A stretch of DNA of 64,000 bases from assembly GCA_034509735.1 (NCBI GenBank), contig JACGWO010000011.1, positions 12,061,866-12,125,865 on the forward strand, read 5' to 3'. Positions within the stretch are counted from its first letter, which is position 1; each line of letters starts with the position of its first letter. Of this stretch, positions 22,235-35,871 are shown piece by piece. Under the pieces are notes generated by a model, which worked only from the letters and a program-made list of their open reading frames with translations, was not told the DNA's origin and made no database searches. A program made the translations under genes and the position numbers. This DNA comes from Sesamum alatum (Eukaryota > Streptophyta > Magnoliopsida > Lamiales > Pedaliaceae).

Positions 22235-25200
22235 TCAGGAAGCAGGCGGATTAATAGCGGTATCAGGTAACATGGCTACAGTCACTATGAAGTATTCACA
22301 CCCGACGGGGAGCCCGTAAGGGTTAGACGTCGGTCCTGATTTCAAGGCCAACCGGCTGGGTCCTGTTTCGGAGGTCAGTATATCTACACGGTCTCTAGTA
22401 CTCTCGGCTTGTTCTGATGATGTCGATGGTGGTGACTTCACTGTCTGTCGTTCAATGTGCACGACCTGCCCTACGATGTAGCTTGGACGGGTTGGGAGAT
22501 GGTCGGTAAATAAGGCAACGGATTCAGCAGAAAGGTAATAGTAAGGGCAGTTACGGTTGATGGCCTCATAATAACCGGCGGTGTTGAGGACGAATGCAGC
22601 GATTTCATGGACTTCCAGACGACCAAAAGAGAGCTTTTCTTTGTTTGCCTGTAACGAAATGATTCGTTCCTTCAGTTATGGTTCCAGAACATGAAACCAG
22701 AAGAGATTCGACTACGTTTGGTAAGATACTACCAAGACATGGTAGTTTTACCTGCTTTTCCAGTTGATGCTTCATGTAAAGTGTGTTGACCAGCTCTTTC
22801 TTCTCTGCTAATTCCTTGGTAAGCTGCTCGTTTGCAGATTCGGCTTTTGAGTATCTATCGAGCAATTCTGCACGTTGCCTTGACAAAACGCTAACTTTAT
22901 CTGCAAGTATCCGAACACATTCACGGAACTCGGCAGTACTATCATCCTCATTCTCGTTGGTGGAACTGGAAAATTTAAAAGCAATTCATCAAACATCAAA
23001 CTTTTATTCACATTATCACACAATTCAGACCATCCTCCAACCCCCAGAAAAGATGAATGCAAAATGCCGAGGAAGGCGAGAAAAGAAGAGAACTTAGACA
23101 GCATAATATGTATTCTCAAATGATAATTTTGTCCAACCAGAAGTTCAAAGAAACACTGATGCTTCTATAATAGGACAGATTAACCCTAAATTAATTGCAT
23201 TTGTACAGAGATTTATCAGAGAGATTATCAACAATAATGAGGAGCATGCCAATCCTGTTTTGCATCAGCAAGGTGCACGGACATGGAAGTACAGAAATAA
23301 TTTCTCTAAGAAAGGTTATTATTCTGTTCTTGAAGAGGGGCATAAAAGGTGAATATAGCAAGTGTTGGAAGCATTAAAAGGTTGATAAAATTATCTTTTC
23401 CTTTTAAAATTTCCATTACCATGTGCACGTACCCGAAAAAATTCACCAGTCCATGAAATTAATCATGATCAGGTAGAATTTGGCTCGAGTTTAAGACAAA
23501 CATCCCACCAAAACTCAAACGTACATGACAGTCAAGTGTACATATATCTCCAGAGTACATGATAAAAGTAATCCATCAAAATATCGTCAGATGCTAAGGA
23601 GGAAAGCAGTAGCACATACCTGCCTAAAGACTGAGCCAAAGCACGCAAAGAGTCAGCAAAAGCCGCCACACCAGCTGACAGAACACAGCTTCTAAGTCTT
23701 TCAAAAAGACCATGCATTTTGACAGCAGAAACACGGAGTGCGCTATACTCTGAAGCTCGTCGATCAGCTGCACAAAGATGGGTTTGGGCTTCCTTTCTTG
23801 CCTCATGCAGACAATTCTCCAGATGAGCACAATTCAGCTGCAATAACGATAAATAAACAGTTCTGATCCATCAACACATTTTAAATACTTTATCGATAGA
23901 ACTTGAATAACAGAATAAGCAATGTAAAATTTCAGTAGACACAACAGACATGCTCTAGCAGCCATGAATAAGAAAAGCAGAGAAAATAGGTGCATGCCCG
24001 CCTTTTGTTAAGCATTTTGACACTGAGAACATATTAGAAAATTATGTTAAGAAGCCCGAAAGTAAAAGGGAGGAATGCTACATTATCACTGAAGCCCCCA
24101 CCCGTTTTCACCTGGTGCCCAAAAATAAAGGCAGATCAAAAGTTCACATTCCAGTTACTAATACCTGAGATTCATCAAGTAGCTTCTGATTGATCTCCAA
24201 CTCCATTCCGAGCTTGGAAACCTCATCCGTTAATTCTTGGATCTTCGTTTCTGCATTGTCTAATTGACTCGATTTCTCTGCTAGGGCATTTTGCAATTCC
24301 ATCACAAGACCATCACTCGCTTTAGCATCGCCACCTGGTTCAACAGCTGTTTCATATGATAGAACATCTGCTGGTTGTGACATGCTAACAGCCATGTTAC
24401 TTGCAGCGAGTGTGATGCCTTCATCAGACAACGGTGTTTCCTTCTTATCCTTGTCAGAAAGATGTCCTTTGTCACGGTGTAGATCTAGCATTGATGAATC
24501 CAAGTGAGGATTTAGCATAGTAGAGGAATCTGCCATATTATCATCCAAGCCTTCTTGTGCCTTATCATGATCTGGAAGGCCAGATTTAATTGAGCTAGAT
24601 CCACAAGAGACCTCTTCCATTGCATGGGGTATGTGCATTTCTCCAACTCCTGATACTTCTGATTTGTTCTCATCATCAGTCTTTGCAATTGAAACCGCAG
24701 AACCAGCCCTATCATCATCAGCTGAATGCTTATGGCCTCTCAGATATTGATCAGACAACCTTTGCTCTAATTCCTGAATCCTTTTCTCGTAAGACTCACA
24801 TTGCAACTGCTTTACCTTTATAATCGATTGGAGGTGTTTTTCATACTCATCTTTAAGATGCAAAGCTTCAGAAGTCTTCTCTGCAGCATTTTTCAATATA
24901 TTCTCCAATTTACCATCATCAAGAGATTCATAATTGAGCTCGGCACTCATAGAACATAATAAGGCAATTTTAGAAGCAAGTTCAGCTTTCAGTTTTGCAT
25001 TCTCGACTTCTATCTTGCTAGTTCCCGCAATCTCCACCAACTCTGATCCCTCAAGTCTGTCATGGAAATCATACTTCTCATGCATGTCCACCATGCTTCC
25101 TTCAACTTCAGCCGACTGAGAACCATCATTAGATGTCGACAATGAAGTCCTCGAAGCCACATGCTTCTCACTCTTTGGGGAGGGTCCTAACAGTGACTCA

Positions 25201-27789
25201 GGAGCATAACGGTCTAAATCTGAAAAATCTATATCAAGTAAATTAGTGTCGAAAGGGGTTACGTTGACATCACATGGGTTAGGGGAGTCATACAATCCCA
25301 TAGACGCTAAAATGTCCCTGGGAATATAAGCACTGTGCACTTTGAGAAATTCCTCACGTCTCCTAACTTCAGCATCCCTCTCTGTTGCAAGTTTTTCAGC
25401 TAATTGTCCTGCCTTGCCCATATAGATCTTCATTGATGCTTTCCTTCTCACTACTTCAGCAAGGCATGCCCTATATGCAGGACCAATCCCACGCACCACT
25501 TTTAAGTGCTCAAATTGATCATTCTGACGCTTCAAAGCCTCCTGGAACAGAGAGAACTTACAGCGCACGTCTTTAATGGTGTACTGAATGTATGCAATCT
25601 TTTGCATATAATTATGCACAAAGATATTCATCTCATTCTTTTTGTCCCTGCAGAAATCAAGCAAACTGGCAATTGCACGGTCACATGCCTGCATCTTTGG
25701 AAGGTAACTTTTCTCATGGCTATCATACATAGGACCCAATGCCGAAACAGCATCATGAGGACGAAGTGAAGATGACAACTCGCTGGAAAGACAGTCATCA
25801 ACAAGCTTCTTTACGGTATTTACATCTTTACTGCACCACGTGACAATACTTTTCCTCAATAATCACTAATAGAGCAAATTGTAGAAGAAAAGGAATGCCA
25901 GACATGTACATTATACAACATAAAAAAGAGCAATCTGAGAGTGGAATCGATGCCTTTGCAGTTTTCAGAAATGCAATTTCTTTTGTTTAAACACTGGGTC
26001 CACATGTCAATAGACTACTTTCACTTCCAAGACCAGCAGCATGAACAATCAGGCATTTACAGAAAGCTAGTTCCCGCGTCTTACAGCACTCATACTACAA
26101 GAATCTAAAACAATCTCTGCCATGTATCTGGAAACCTGTTCTCACTTCTTACATCTATAATAGAGTTTCTTCACCAAAAACACACGCATGCCTCAAATTA
26201 TCAATTATAACAATAGAACAATAACATTGTAATGATATCTTTATGTATTATCTTCATTTTGTCTTTACTATTATTAACATAAGATCGTTATGCTGATTAT
26301 TATCCTTCTTTCCTTCTTAATACAAGAAAGAGAAGTTAACCTCTGTTCCTCTAATATGCTGGAGTATGTTAATTTCTTTAAGTTTCAGCTTGGATCTACA
26401 AGAGGATTTCCAAGCATGCTTTTAATACACATACGCAGCCAAACTCTTTTCATATATTCACATGTTCAGGTAAGTTTCCTTTTTTTTTTTTCAGGTTACA
26501 GATCAATACCCAAATTAAAGCACCAAAAACAGCTACGCATACCAGAAAACATGAAGGATTTCCCAGAAACAGTTTGTTTTTTACTCTTCCAAAAAGCAAA
26601 AAAATCTGTGATCTAAAGCCAGAAACCCCAATACTACCAATTCCATTCCTTTGGAAAGTGGTTGAACCCAAATGCAGTGATGAAAATCAGAAGCACCTGT
26701 TGTCAACAAAACTTAGGAGAGCCAAGCAAAGAGCTGCACCGAACCTCTCAACACCAAATTCTAACCACAACACACTGCGAGAGAAAAGTCTTTCCTTTCA
26801 TCTCTAACACATCAAAATTTCAAGTTACCCTGTTAGTCATGATGTTCTGTGTTGCAGCATAACATAGGAAAGTTTATTTGTAGTTCTCTTCAACTCCTAC
26901 AAAAAATTATACAGTTTGATGTAGAAGAATACTTCGACAGATGCCAACCCCATGTCGCTTCTTTGGCATTTCTGATTTTCTTTATCGCCAAACACAAACT
27001 TCATAGCCTTAAATACCAAAGTCTTTTCTGTATTATCTCTCTCGTGTTCTTTCCCTCAATAGGTGGATATAATAATTAACATGAAACCATCAATATGCCA
27101 TCATGCTCAACCTGAACATGCTCTACTCAACATTTATATAAAGTTTCCATGAAAATAGAGAGCAAGAAGGTCAAACTAGACTGGATAACGCTTGAATACA
27201 AGGTCATTGCCCAGGGGCGGCGCCGTTTTCTACTTTTTCTTGCCTTTTAAGTGCACAAGACAAAGAATAAATAAATTATAGCAATAATTACCTTATATAC
27301 AAATACAAATGAGGATAGTTCGAAATATCCAAACATATAAGTTTGGTAGGATTGTCGAAGTGGTAATGACGGGAACAATGGGACATCTTATACGTCATAA
27401 GTCATCTTCAGGTGAATGCTGTCGAGTAAACCCAATCAAAACACTGATTCCTAGCACCGCAAAAAGTCAAGGAATGTATATCCTAGAAGTAGGTTACAAC
27501 AAACAAACAGAAAGCATAAAGCAAGTGAACTGTTTCAATGTTTGTCGCTAAGCAGACATGTTAGTGACGGCACCACAGTAATGCTTTAGTGACGGCACTA
27601 CAGTAATGCTTTAGTGACGGCATACAAGAAATGCTGTAAGTACAATACACAGGAAATACAATAACCAGATTGCTGACATACACCTCGCATAAGATTACAT
27701 ACACTGCTATTGCATGAAGCTTGCATTACTAACCAAATAGGCAGCAGAAAGTTGGAACACAAAATGCATTGCATATATACGTGTCCGTG

Positions 27790-27847
<58 letters not shown>

Positions 27848-28791
27848 CTTAAAGCTTGCATTATGCTCTTTTGCTCATTGATAAACCGCTGGTGGTCTTT
27901 GATAGCCAAATCCAAATCTTTCACAAGAAATGAAGCTTTTCCAGAAAACAAAGTTTCTGTATTGCACTTTAGATCGCCAAACTCCTGCTTAAATTCTGAA
28001 ACTTTGTTCTCAAATTGCCTGTGAGAACTGCTACAATCCTCCACTGTCTTCCGTAAGTTTTCTTCTTTCACAAAATCTAGTAAGCATTTCCGGTTAGTGG
28101 TTTGCAAGGGAGGAAGAAGCCTTACAGATCTCAATTTTTCCATATCCCTCCCGAAGTTCACTAGAAGGTTGGTATGAGTACGGTGCTGCTGTGAGTAACA
28201 TTTTATGAAATCAGTGTAGTTTTGGAGTACAATCTTATAGAAGTGATCTAAATTACCCCTTGCAATTTCCAAAGCCCTTTCTTGAACCTTCTGCTCTTGC
28301 AACAGCCTCTCACATGTCTCAACTTTTGCTAATGTACGACTGTAAATAGCATGTCCACACTGAAAGTGATATCTAAATTGTCTCTCATAAGAAGGCAAGG
28401 CCTTTAATGCCGGGTCTGAAACATCATCTAGAGGATGAGGGTTGTGAGATGAGGATGGCAATGGAGGATCAGGGATATCAATTATCTCGACTTGCTCTGG
28501 CACAGGCGGAGGTGAATTACTCCGCATTCTCGCTTTATTGAACAAAAATACATCCTGGTCATCAGATGGAAGTTTGTAAGTCGAGAGGGGCCGCTGAGAT
28601 TCCAATTTCATGTCCAAGCACAAAAGAAGCTGATCATTATACGGGATTCCAGAAACCGATTCGAGGAACCTCTGCACGGCCTCAACAAGAGTATATTCAT
28701 CACATTCAAGCTGATATGAATGCCCATTCTCAGCAATATGAACCACAAGTTTTCCCATTTGAATTACACCTACTGAAGCATTAGAACTCAT
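22235..28791 (-). CDS. ATG11: Autophagy-related protein 11 (ATG11)
   Basis: Five coding exons on the minus strand join in frame: 28791-27848, 25830-24165, 23837-23620, 22965-22752 and 22648-22235. The product is 1151 aa, close to about 1150 in Arabidopsis At4g30790. I chose the ATG at 28791 (MSSNASVGV) because the eight codons upstream in frame lack an ATG. The N-terminal ~90 residues look like the ubiquitin-fold segment of plant ATG11 (KLVVHIAENGHSYQLECDE). The middle is the long ATG17/ATG11-type helical region with coiled coils. The C-terminal exon carries the ATG11 domain (LSFGRLEVHEIAAFVLNT, YYYLSAESVALF, YGLPVGCEYFIVTVAML). ATG11 is a scaffold that links the ATG1-ATG13 kinase complex to phagophore formation in the cytoplasm. 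Intron 1 is about 2 kb and its donor lies in a microsatellite. No coding break was seen. Confidence 0.95.
27793..27846. repeat. (GT)16(GA)11 compound microsatellite at the ATG11 intron 1 donor
   Basis: On the minus strand the first intron of ATG11 starts GTCTCTCTCTCT and then runs into CACACA. The donor's downstream bases are thus part of the repeat itself. Confidence 0.95.
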
Positions 28792-28852
28792 TTTCTTGAA
28801 CCCCCCAAGAATCAATAGCTCTCCACCACAATAACCTAAGAATCAAACTTTT

Positions 28853-29574
28853 CTGCAGGTAACAGGAGAAGCAAAACTTCAACCACTCCACTCCAGAAAT
28901 GCTTGATACAAAGATTAAACCAATATGATGCTCAAGACCACCACAGTCAATCGCACAAAACCGCAGAACCCACCAAGATTCTATCCAAAAACTCCCAGAA
29001 TCACCAACAAAACTTGCAACAAGAACCGCAATTGCCTTCAGCCCACCACTGATTTCACCAATTAAACTATAATTTCGCCACCGATTCCTTCACATAGGCC
29101 CCAGAAATTTCAAACCCACCTCAGAGATCTGCAAAATTACCCTGACTTTCGCCGTACCCACATGAAATATTTAACCCAGGAAAATTCCAATTGCCACCGA
29201 CTAACCGCAGAATCCTTCCTCAAAAGAAAAGAAAAACAAAAAGCACAATGTTCAGAACACCCACCGATATTAATACCAACAAAACCCCCAACTTTATTCA
29301 CAATTGTAATGCATCCCCAGCAATCAAGCAACCGAAACAACCACACCTAAGGTAAGAAACACCACATAAAAACAAAAAACATCAAATAACAAAGCGCCTC
29401 AGCAAAATCCACTCAGCTACCTAATAAACACAACTCAATAACTAAAAGACAGAAAAACAAATGGATAGAGATTGCAGAGAAGAAAAATCCCAACCCACAG
29501 CTACAAGAAATCAAATCCTACACGAAACCCATGTGCTTTCTATGTTTTTCTTGTGCGCTGATATACGCATTTAC
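28853..29574 (-). other. Predicted intron in the 5' UTR of ATG11
   Basis: On the minus strand, an AAG/GTAAAT donor ends the putative leader exon at 29575. A TGCAG acceptor at 28854-28853 lies 61 bases before the start codon. The intervening sequence has many in-frame stops. The evidence is splice motifs and position only. Confidence 0.4.
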
Positions 29575-29708
29575 CTTCCTGTATGTATAGCTGTTTCCTC
29601 CTAACAATGGCGTGGAGTGTCGTCGGACGATGAATGATTGACTATAATAAACAATATAAAATCGCCGAAACTCTCTTCTTTTCTTTCTCCTACACTCCAA
29701 ATACAGTA

Positions 29709-29718
29709 TTTTTATATA
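29709..29718 (-). promoter_or_regulatory. Likely TATA box of ATG11
   Basis: On the minus strand the motif reads TATATAAAAA. Initiation about 30 bases downstream (near 29680) would give a short leader exon ending at 29575. The adjacent leader sequence is rich in GAAAG, that is, purine-rich on the coding strand. Confidence 0.45.
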
Positions 29719-30677
29719 GTATTTTCGCTTTTCGCATAACCTTCAAACGTAATCAACCAACACAACAGCAGCTGCAGACGATTGTTCTTCTTCGTCACTG
29801 TGTGTGGTTTCTCATGATCTTGCTGCAGAATCAAGGAAGAGTCTTTGGGGAAGAAGAGGGAATTGCAGTAGCTGTCTCTGTCTTCTTTCATTTATATAAA
29901 CCTCATCATTTTTTTATTTATTTATTTTCCTTTTAAATTCTTTTTTTTCTTTTTTTTTATTTATTTGTTTATATAATATAATAATTTGACAATTATTGTA
30001 GATGAAATAATAATACCAAAATGTATGTATGTATGTATGTAGACGTGTATGTGACTCAATTTGTATGTATGTAGGCACGTACATAGCATGTATGAGTGAT
30101 TCTCATGTCTTTATTTTTCTATTTTTTCTTTTTTTATAATATCAGATTTCTCGTATCGTTCAATATATTCAATTTCAAATAAGAATTCTGTATATAGATA
30201 ATTAATAATTTTCTTTTTTTGGTTAAGAATTGTGGGGTTTGCATGGAATTAAATCTATTTATTGACTTTTTAATAAAATTTGAGTTATTCGAATCAAATC
30301 AGTCATATGGTAAATATAATTATATGTATTTTGTAATTTATTATTGAATAAAAATCTAACAAGTTTGTGTAAATTAATCATCTTCTATATATGTATTTTT
30401 TAATTTGACCATAGTTAGTTTTACCATAATTTCTCGAATTTTTCTTGTTTGTTTGTAAGGGCTAAATTTCTTTCTTTAAAATTTTGGGAAAATAATTAGC
30501 TCAGTTCTGATCGAAGATTGTATAATCGAGCGTTAGGTAATTGATTATAATTAAAAGCTACATATTGTAGGTTTTTTTCCAAATATAGTTCACACCAAAT
30601 TTAATCCAAAGGATGATTATTGAAAAAAAAATCCATTGGATCCAATTGTCAAATTCAATGTCGAAAAATTATGTCGG
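29719..30677. other. ATG11 upstream region, AT-rich
   Basis: Holds tandem TATG units (about 30021-30041 and 30063-30073) and long T-rich runs (29909-29970). No other gene or complete transposon was seen. Confidence 0.5.
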
Positions 30678-30972
30678 GCTCAAGTTTTCTTATTTTTTTA
30701 AAAATAATTGGAAGTGATGAATTTTGTTAATCGAAATTAAAATGATTAGGTTCAGTCATGTCGGCTATCGATATCGAAAAAAGACTATTACAAATAATAA
30801 AATCAATAATATCACATAAACTAACACCTAGCTATTACAGCAGCAAATTATACCTACTATACAGTAAAAATAACATCAACCTACGTAGGGTTCAAACCCA
30901 TAACCTCTAGGATCATAGGACCTCAGTTTCGCCAACTAAGCTAGGCCTTGTCAGCTCAAGTTTTCTTATTTT
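30678..30972 (-). mobile_element. tRNA-derived SINE with a 19-bp target site duplication (copy 2)
   Basis: GCTCAAGTTTTCTTATTTT occurs at 30678-30696 and 30954-30972. Between them, read on the minus strand, is the same tRNA-like head as copy 1 (CTTAGTTGGCGAAACTGAGG, then GGGTTTGAACCC). It is followed by the shared body 'tttttactgtatagtagg' and 'ctgctgtaat'. The A-rich tail lies at the low-coordinate end. Confidence 0.92.
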
Positions 30973-31531
30973 GTCCTTGATTTTAAATTGAAATAAAAAA
31001 ACATCTTCTATTTTTTTATATGTTTTAATATTATTTCTTGTTCTGATTTTTTTTTTCTTTATAAATTGGAAAAAAGGGGTTGGGTTTCCAAAAAAAAAAA
31101 AAAAACACTCATTTGATCAAGTGTAGACCCAAGAATTTGTGATGCAGTAAAATTGGACCGTGGACATTCTTTTCTTTGGACTATTAGACATTATTTACCT
31201 TTGTCAAGATTGTCGGTAATAATAACTTTCTTACCAATAATATTTTAGGTGGATAACTGCGACGATAAATATATTTATTTTCGTATTTAAGAGGATAAAT
31301 GCGATTATAGATATATTTCAAAAAATGTAAAGTATATTTAACCTTAAATTTTTCAGAAAGACGGGTTCAATATGTGATTTATGAAATTCATTCTATTTAT
31401 TTTGGAATATTGATGTAATTTTTACTTAGGTAATTGGAATGTCTATTAAATTTTCAATTTAATTTACGTTCTGATAAAATGAATTGAACTTGAGTTATAT
31501 TAAAATAAAAGTTCAATTTACTTGAATTATG

Positions 31532-31570
<39 letters not shown>

Positions 31571-31921
31571 TAATTATAATAATAATAATAATAATAATAA
31601 TAAAACATCATTAATAAAGATGGAATTACCCAATTAGAGACATTGGTAAAAATGGGCATGTTGTGGCATACCACATATGTCATGAAAAATAAAATATTTC
31701 ATTCTCCACACTCTTAATATTACACGCAGAAAATAGATTTTATGAATAAATATATATATATATATATATATTATTGAAGGGTTTTGAGCTATGATTAGAT
31801 TTTTTTTATTCTTTATTTCTTTTTTGTTTGAGGGGGGGGGGGGGGAGGGTTAGGTGAATTATTAGTTGAAGATTTAAATATATATGACGACACTATTGAT
31901 CTTTTTTAATAATATAATATA
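30973..31921. other. AT-rich intergenic DNA with microsatellites
   Basis: It contains an AAT repeat with small interruptions (31538-31604), a TA repeat (31751-31772) and a run of 14 G (31832-31845). No gene was found. Confidence 0.6.
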
Positions 31922-32430
31922 GGGATAATTATACCATCTTCGCATGAGCTGTAATGACATGTAGATCTCATGTGGTTTGAAAAATTACATATAGTACTTT
32001 TAACGTTTGTTTTTGTCTAACAAATAGATCCCTTAGTTAAATTAACAGAATTTGCTTATATTAGAAAAAAGTTGAATGAAAATCCATATTTATCCCCAAT
32101 TGATTTATTGTAGGTCAAACAAATATTTTATGACCAAACTACCCTTATACATATTCATATATTAATACATGTGAGGAGGTATTACAATAATAGTTTGGAC
32201 GAAAAAAAAAAAATCTTGACCTGTAATAAGTTATTAATAAGTCAATTGGGGGTAAATATGGATTTTCATTCAATTTTTTTTACTAATATGAACAAATTCG
32301 ATGAATTTTGACTAATTGAAGGATCTATTTGTTAAACAAGAACAGACGTCAAGGGTACTAGATGTAATTTTTCAAACCACAGAGAACTTACATATAATTA
32401 CACCAAATATCAAATAATGCGGAACTATAA
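31922..32430. mobile_element. MITE family B, degenerate copy
   Basis: It starts GGGATAATTATACC. The core blocks 'gtctaacaaatagatccc', 'aagttgaatgaaaatcc' and 'ttattaataagtcaattggg' follow family B order. The right end is poor ('catataattacacc'). It sits about 40 bp before the better copy at 32473. Confidence 0.7.
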
Positions 32431-32472
32431 TATATGTTTCATTGTGTGAAGCAAGCAAATAAAAAATAAAAA

Positions 32473-33016
32473 GGGATAATTACACTCCCCTCCCCTGAGG
32501 TTTGGTGTAATTACACGTAGACCCCCTGAAGTTTGAGAAATTACATCTACCACCCCTAAAGTTTGCTTTTGTCTAACAAATAGGTCCATTCGTTAGTTAA
32601 AATTCACCGAATTTGTTGATATTAACAAAAAACTGAATGAAAATCGATGTTTACCCTCGATTGACTTATTAATGACTCAATGCAGACCAAATAAATCTTT
32701 TATGACTAAATGACCCCTATAACGATGAAGATATACTTCCTCTCATGCATCAATGTGTGACGATATATAAGGGTAGTTTGGTCATAAAGAGATTCGTTTG
32801 ACCTACAATAAGTCAGTGATAAGTCAATCGATGATAAATCTCACCTTTAATTTAATTTCTTTTGCTAATATCAACAAATTCGGTGAATTTGACTAACGGA
32901 AGGACCTATTTGTTAGACAAAAGCAAACCTCAGGGGTAATAGATGTAATTTTTCAAACCTCAGGAAGTCTATGTGTAATTACACCAAACCTCAGGGGAGG
33001 GGAGTGTAATTATCCC
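32473..33016. mobile_element. MITE family B, best-preserved copy (544 bp)
   Basis: It starts GGGATAATTACACTCCCCTC and ends with its near-perfect inverse. The two arms can pair over well over 150 bp ('tgaggtttggtgtaattac', 'gtctaacaaataggtcc', 'aaattcaccgaatttgtt'). The transcript would be a long hairpin. Confidence 0.9.
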
Positions 33017-33435
33017 AAATAAAAATTATATTGCAAGAAAGTGGAGATTCATCCAACCTAACCTGCAGACTGAAGTTTATTTTTTTTAAAAATGTGATGA
33101 TGAATGAGCTTATGGAAGTTGCATAGCCCACGTAACATGTGATCAAGATAATTGAAATGGTCATTAATTAAGTGCTAATTATCCCCTAACCACCCTAAAC
33201 TTATAATTAATATTATACTAGTCTCTTTCGTTGATCTTTAATTTACATAATCCCTTGTTAATTAAGCATTTATTCACCATGGGTGAAATGCTAATTAATT
33301 AGTAACCTTGTTTAGATAGGCATGTAAGATATTTATTATCTAGATAGGATAAAATAAAGAGATGTTTGTTGCTTGAAAGGGAGGTGGATAAAGAGTTTTA
33401 GGAGGATTTTGTCATATATGTACTAATTAAAAATA

Positions 33436-33910
33436 AGGGTTAAATATAGAAAAAAAAAATTACAACGAGCTCTTTTGAGGTTTGATATAATTACAAATAC
33501 CTCGCTTTGTTCTAAAAATTATAAATACTTTCATGATATTTGATAAAATTATGTAATTTTTGGACGGATGTTTGGGATTATCAACTTTACCCTTGTTGTA
33601 CTTTTTTCTATTTAAAAAAAAGTTGAAAAGTTAAAAGAAATAGACAAAGGTAGATGGAAAAAGTTGAAAAGTTATAAAATAATTATCCACTTGGTCCGAA
33701 AAAATTAAATTAAATTAAATTATAATTTATAGTCCATAAGGGCATTTTGACTACCTCATCATAAAAAATGGATGAAAACCTAACGGAGATTAACGGATTA
33801 TGCTAGTTGTTAGACGACCGTTGAAATTAGGGGGTATTGATAATTTTTTAAACAACGAGGAAGTATTATAATTATGACAAAACTCAGCGGAACTCGTTGT
33901 AATTACCCTT
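33436..33910. mobile_element. MITE family C, copy
   Basis: The left arm contains 'aattacaacgagctc' and 'gaggtttgatataattacaa'. The right arm ends 'aactcgttgtaattaccct'. The core reads 'ccataagggcattttgac' and 'tgttagacgaccgttga'. Confidence 0.75.
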
Positions 33911-33929
33911 AAATATATATAACATCTTT

Positions 33930-34261
33930 TTGTGAAAATATTAACCGCCACAATAAAAAATTAGATTATTCCCTATAATATAAATTGATATGATTTAAAA
34001 TTTTTGGTAAATCAATACTATTAACCACGATCAAATATAATCAATTCAAAAATTAAATTTGGACCATGGATAATTAATTTTTGTCATAGTTTAGCTATGG
34101 TCAAAACATTTATCATGGTTTTAAACTACGACTAATGTTATTATTTTGCCTGCAAAAATATCAGTTGAAAACTACTGGCCAACTGTGGTTATTTATCATT
34201 TGAACGATTCTTCACTTTCGACTATGATAATTAGCCACAAAAAGTATTTTTTTTTCTAGTG
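33930..34261. mobile_element. CACTA-like transposon fragment (right end)
   Basis: The right edge reads TTTTTTTCTAGTG, the inverse of a CACTAGAAA-type terminus. It is preceded by several divergent direct and inverted copies of 'ccatggtcaaa/ttagccatgg'-like motifs, which resemble CACTA subterminal repeats. The left terminus was not found. A related motif cluster lies at 47330-47460. Confidence 0.4.
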
Positions 34262-35293
34262 AGGTAAAAGATTCTCTAAGAAAATAAAAGGAGAACGCAA
34301 TCCTTGAACTTTTAGAAAAAGAGCACCGTGGCGTCTTGATGCTAGAGATCATGAACTTCTTTTTTAAAAGTTCAGAGATCGTGTTACCCGATTTTGGGGT
34401 TCAGAATGGAATAAAAAACTTTAATTAATATTGGAGGTAAAAAAATATAATTTTACCCAAAATAACGAGGTAATTCATTATATCTTTTGAGAGGGATGCA
34501 CAAATTTTAAAGTACGTAATACATTATACCTATTGGGTCTTACCCATGGTATACCCATAAAAATTGGATTCAATCTGGGTCTTACCTATTGGATCTTAAC
34601 TATGATAAAATGAATGAAGCATTATACATGTTTTTTGTAACGATATCACCACAACATATTACCAAATTAATTTAATAAAAATATTTCATAAACTTCCGAT
34701 CGATAAAATAAATTAAAAGTTGTTCAAATTTTTAACATGTACAAATTAAACATCGTTGAAATATAAACAATGGTGACTTTTTTCAAATATTAGACCGTCA
34801 GTAATTAATTACACAATCTACATGCATTCGAAATATGAGGAGATTGAAGAACGGTAGGAAAAAAAATAAGTATGAAAACCATATTTTAACTTTGAAATAT
34901 TTTTTTTATCGATTTGGAAATGCATTCAACTTTAATTTAATGAATTTTTTACAATTCAAATTCAAACAAATCTTATCTGTTTCATATGTTAGTCGAGCTT
35001 AACTAATTTTAGATGATAAATAAATCGAGCCAATTGATGTATAAAAAATTTACAAATTCGATGAATTTTTAGATGTTACCCGTTCAATACCCATACCCAC
35101 GGGTATTTTAGGGTCTAAACCCTACCCATACCCAAAGTACTTATTTCAATGGGTATGGGTCCGGGCATGGGTCTAATAAAATCATTGGGTCCGGGTCTGG
35201 GTACTAATTATTGTCGTGGATTTGGGTCTGGGTATTGCCTGCCTATTGACCGGCCTATAACATCTACTTTCTTTTTTTATGGTTAATTTATAA
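34262..35293. other. Intergenic DNA with TACCCATACCC-type repeats
   Basis: Around 34520-34610 and 35070-35260 the sequence is filled with inverted and direct copies of 'gggtatgggt/acccatacc' and 'gggtctgggt'. These resemble hAT-like subterminal repeats. Clean termini and a target duplication were not found, and there is no gene. Confidence 0.4.
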
Positions 35294-35760
35294 GGTTAAT
35301 TATACTTAAACCCCTCCATAGAAGCAAAATTAAACTTTTTTCCAATTACACTTGCATCCCCTTCGAGAATTCTTCATTGACAACTATATTCTTTTTATTA
35401 GAGTTTAGAAGAAAAATACAACAAAACAAAAAATAAAAAATACATGAATTTCTAATTTTAACGCATCATTCAACATTCCGTATAAATGATTGACAATATG
35501 ATTAGCTTTTTCATTCATCAACATATAATTTCTATCAAATGACAAAAAATTGCAAATAATATTTTATTACAATTACACTATTTTGACTTTTTGTATATTA
35601 CATTTACTCCCTCACAAGTACAAAAATATTACTAGGGTATTTTTATCAAATAAATTATATGAAATGACAAATGAGGAGTAAATTTGAAAGCTAATGTGCA
35701 TCTTTTTTTAGCGTAAGCATTTTCCATCTAAATTCTAACGAAATCGATAGAATTGTAATA
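35294..35760. mobile_element. MITE family D, copy 2
   Basis: It starts 'ggttaattatacttaaaccc' and follows the same block order as 2354-2870 ('aattacacttgcatcccctt', 'cttcgagaattc', 'attctaacgaaa'). Edges are approximate. Confidence 0.5.
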
Positions 35761-35871
35761 GTGATTTTTCAGCCATTCCCACAATTTTCACATTTGAAAT
35801 ATCACACAATTTTTTCTATAGCCGAAGCATGTCTTGCAAAATTAAGGAAATATAAATATGTATGTATTATA

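Noticed and set aside
24512..25769. Overlapping plus-strand and minus-strand open frames within ATG11 exon 2
   Set aside because: Shadows of the 1.7-kb conserved coding exon in other frames.
27598..27847. C-terminal extension of ATG11 exon 1 with LSLSLSHTHTHT
   Set aside because: Read-through of the intron microsatellite. The downstream exon joins in frame at 25830 with conserved residues, so this is intron.
29634..29936. Open frame of 100 codons in the ATG11 upstream region
   Set aside because: Composition is that of promoter and leader sequence; no similarity or splice structure.
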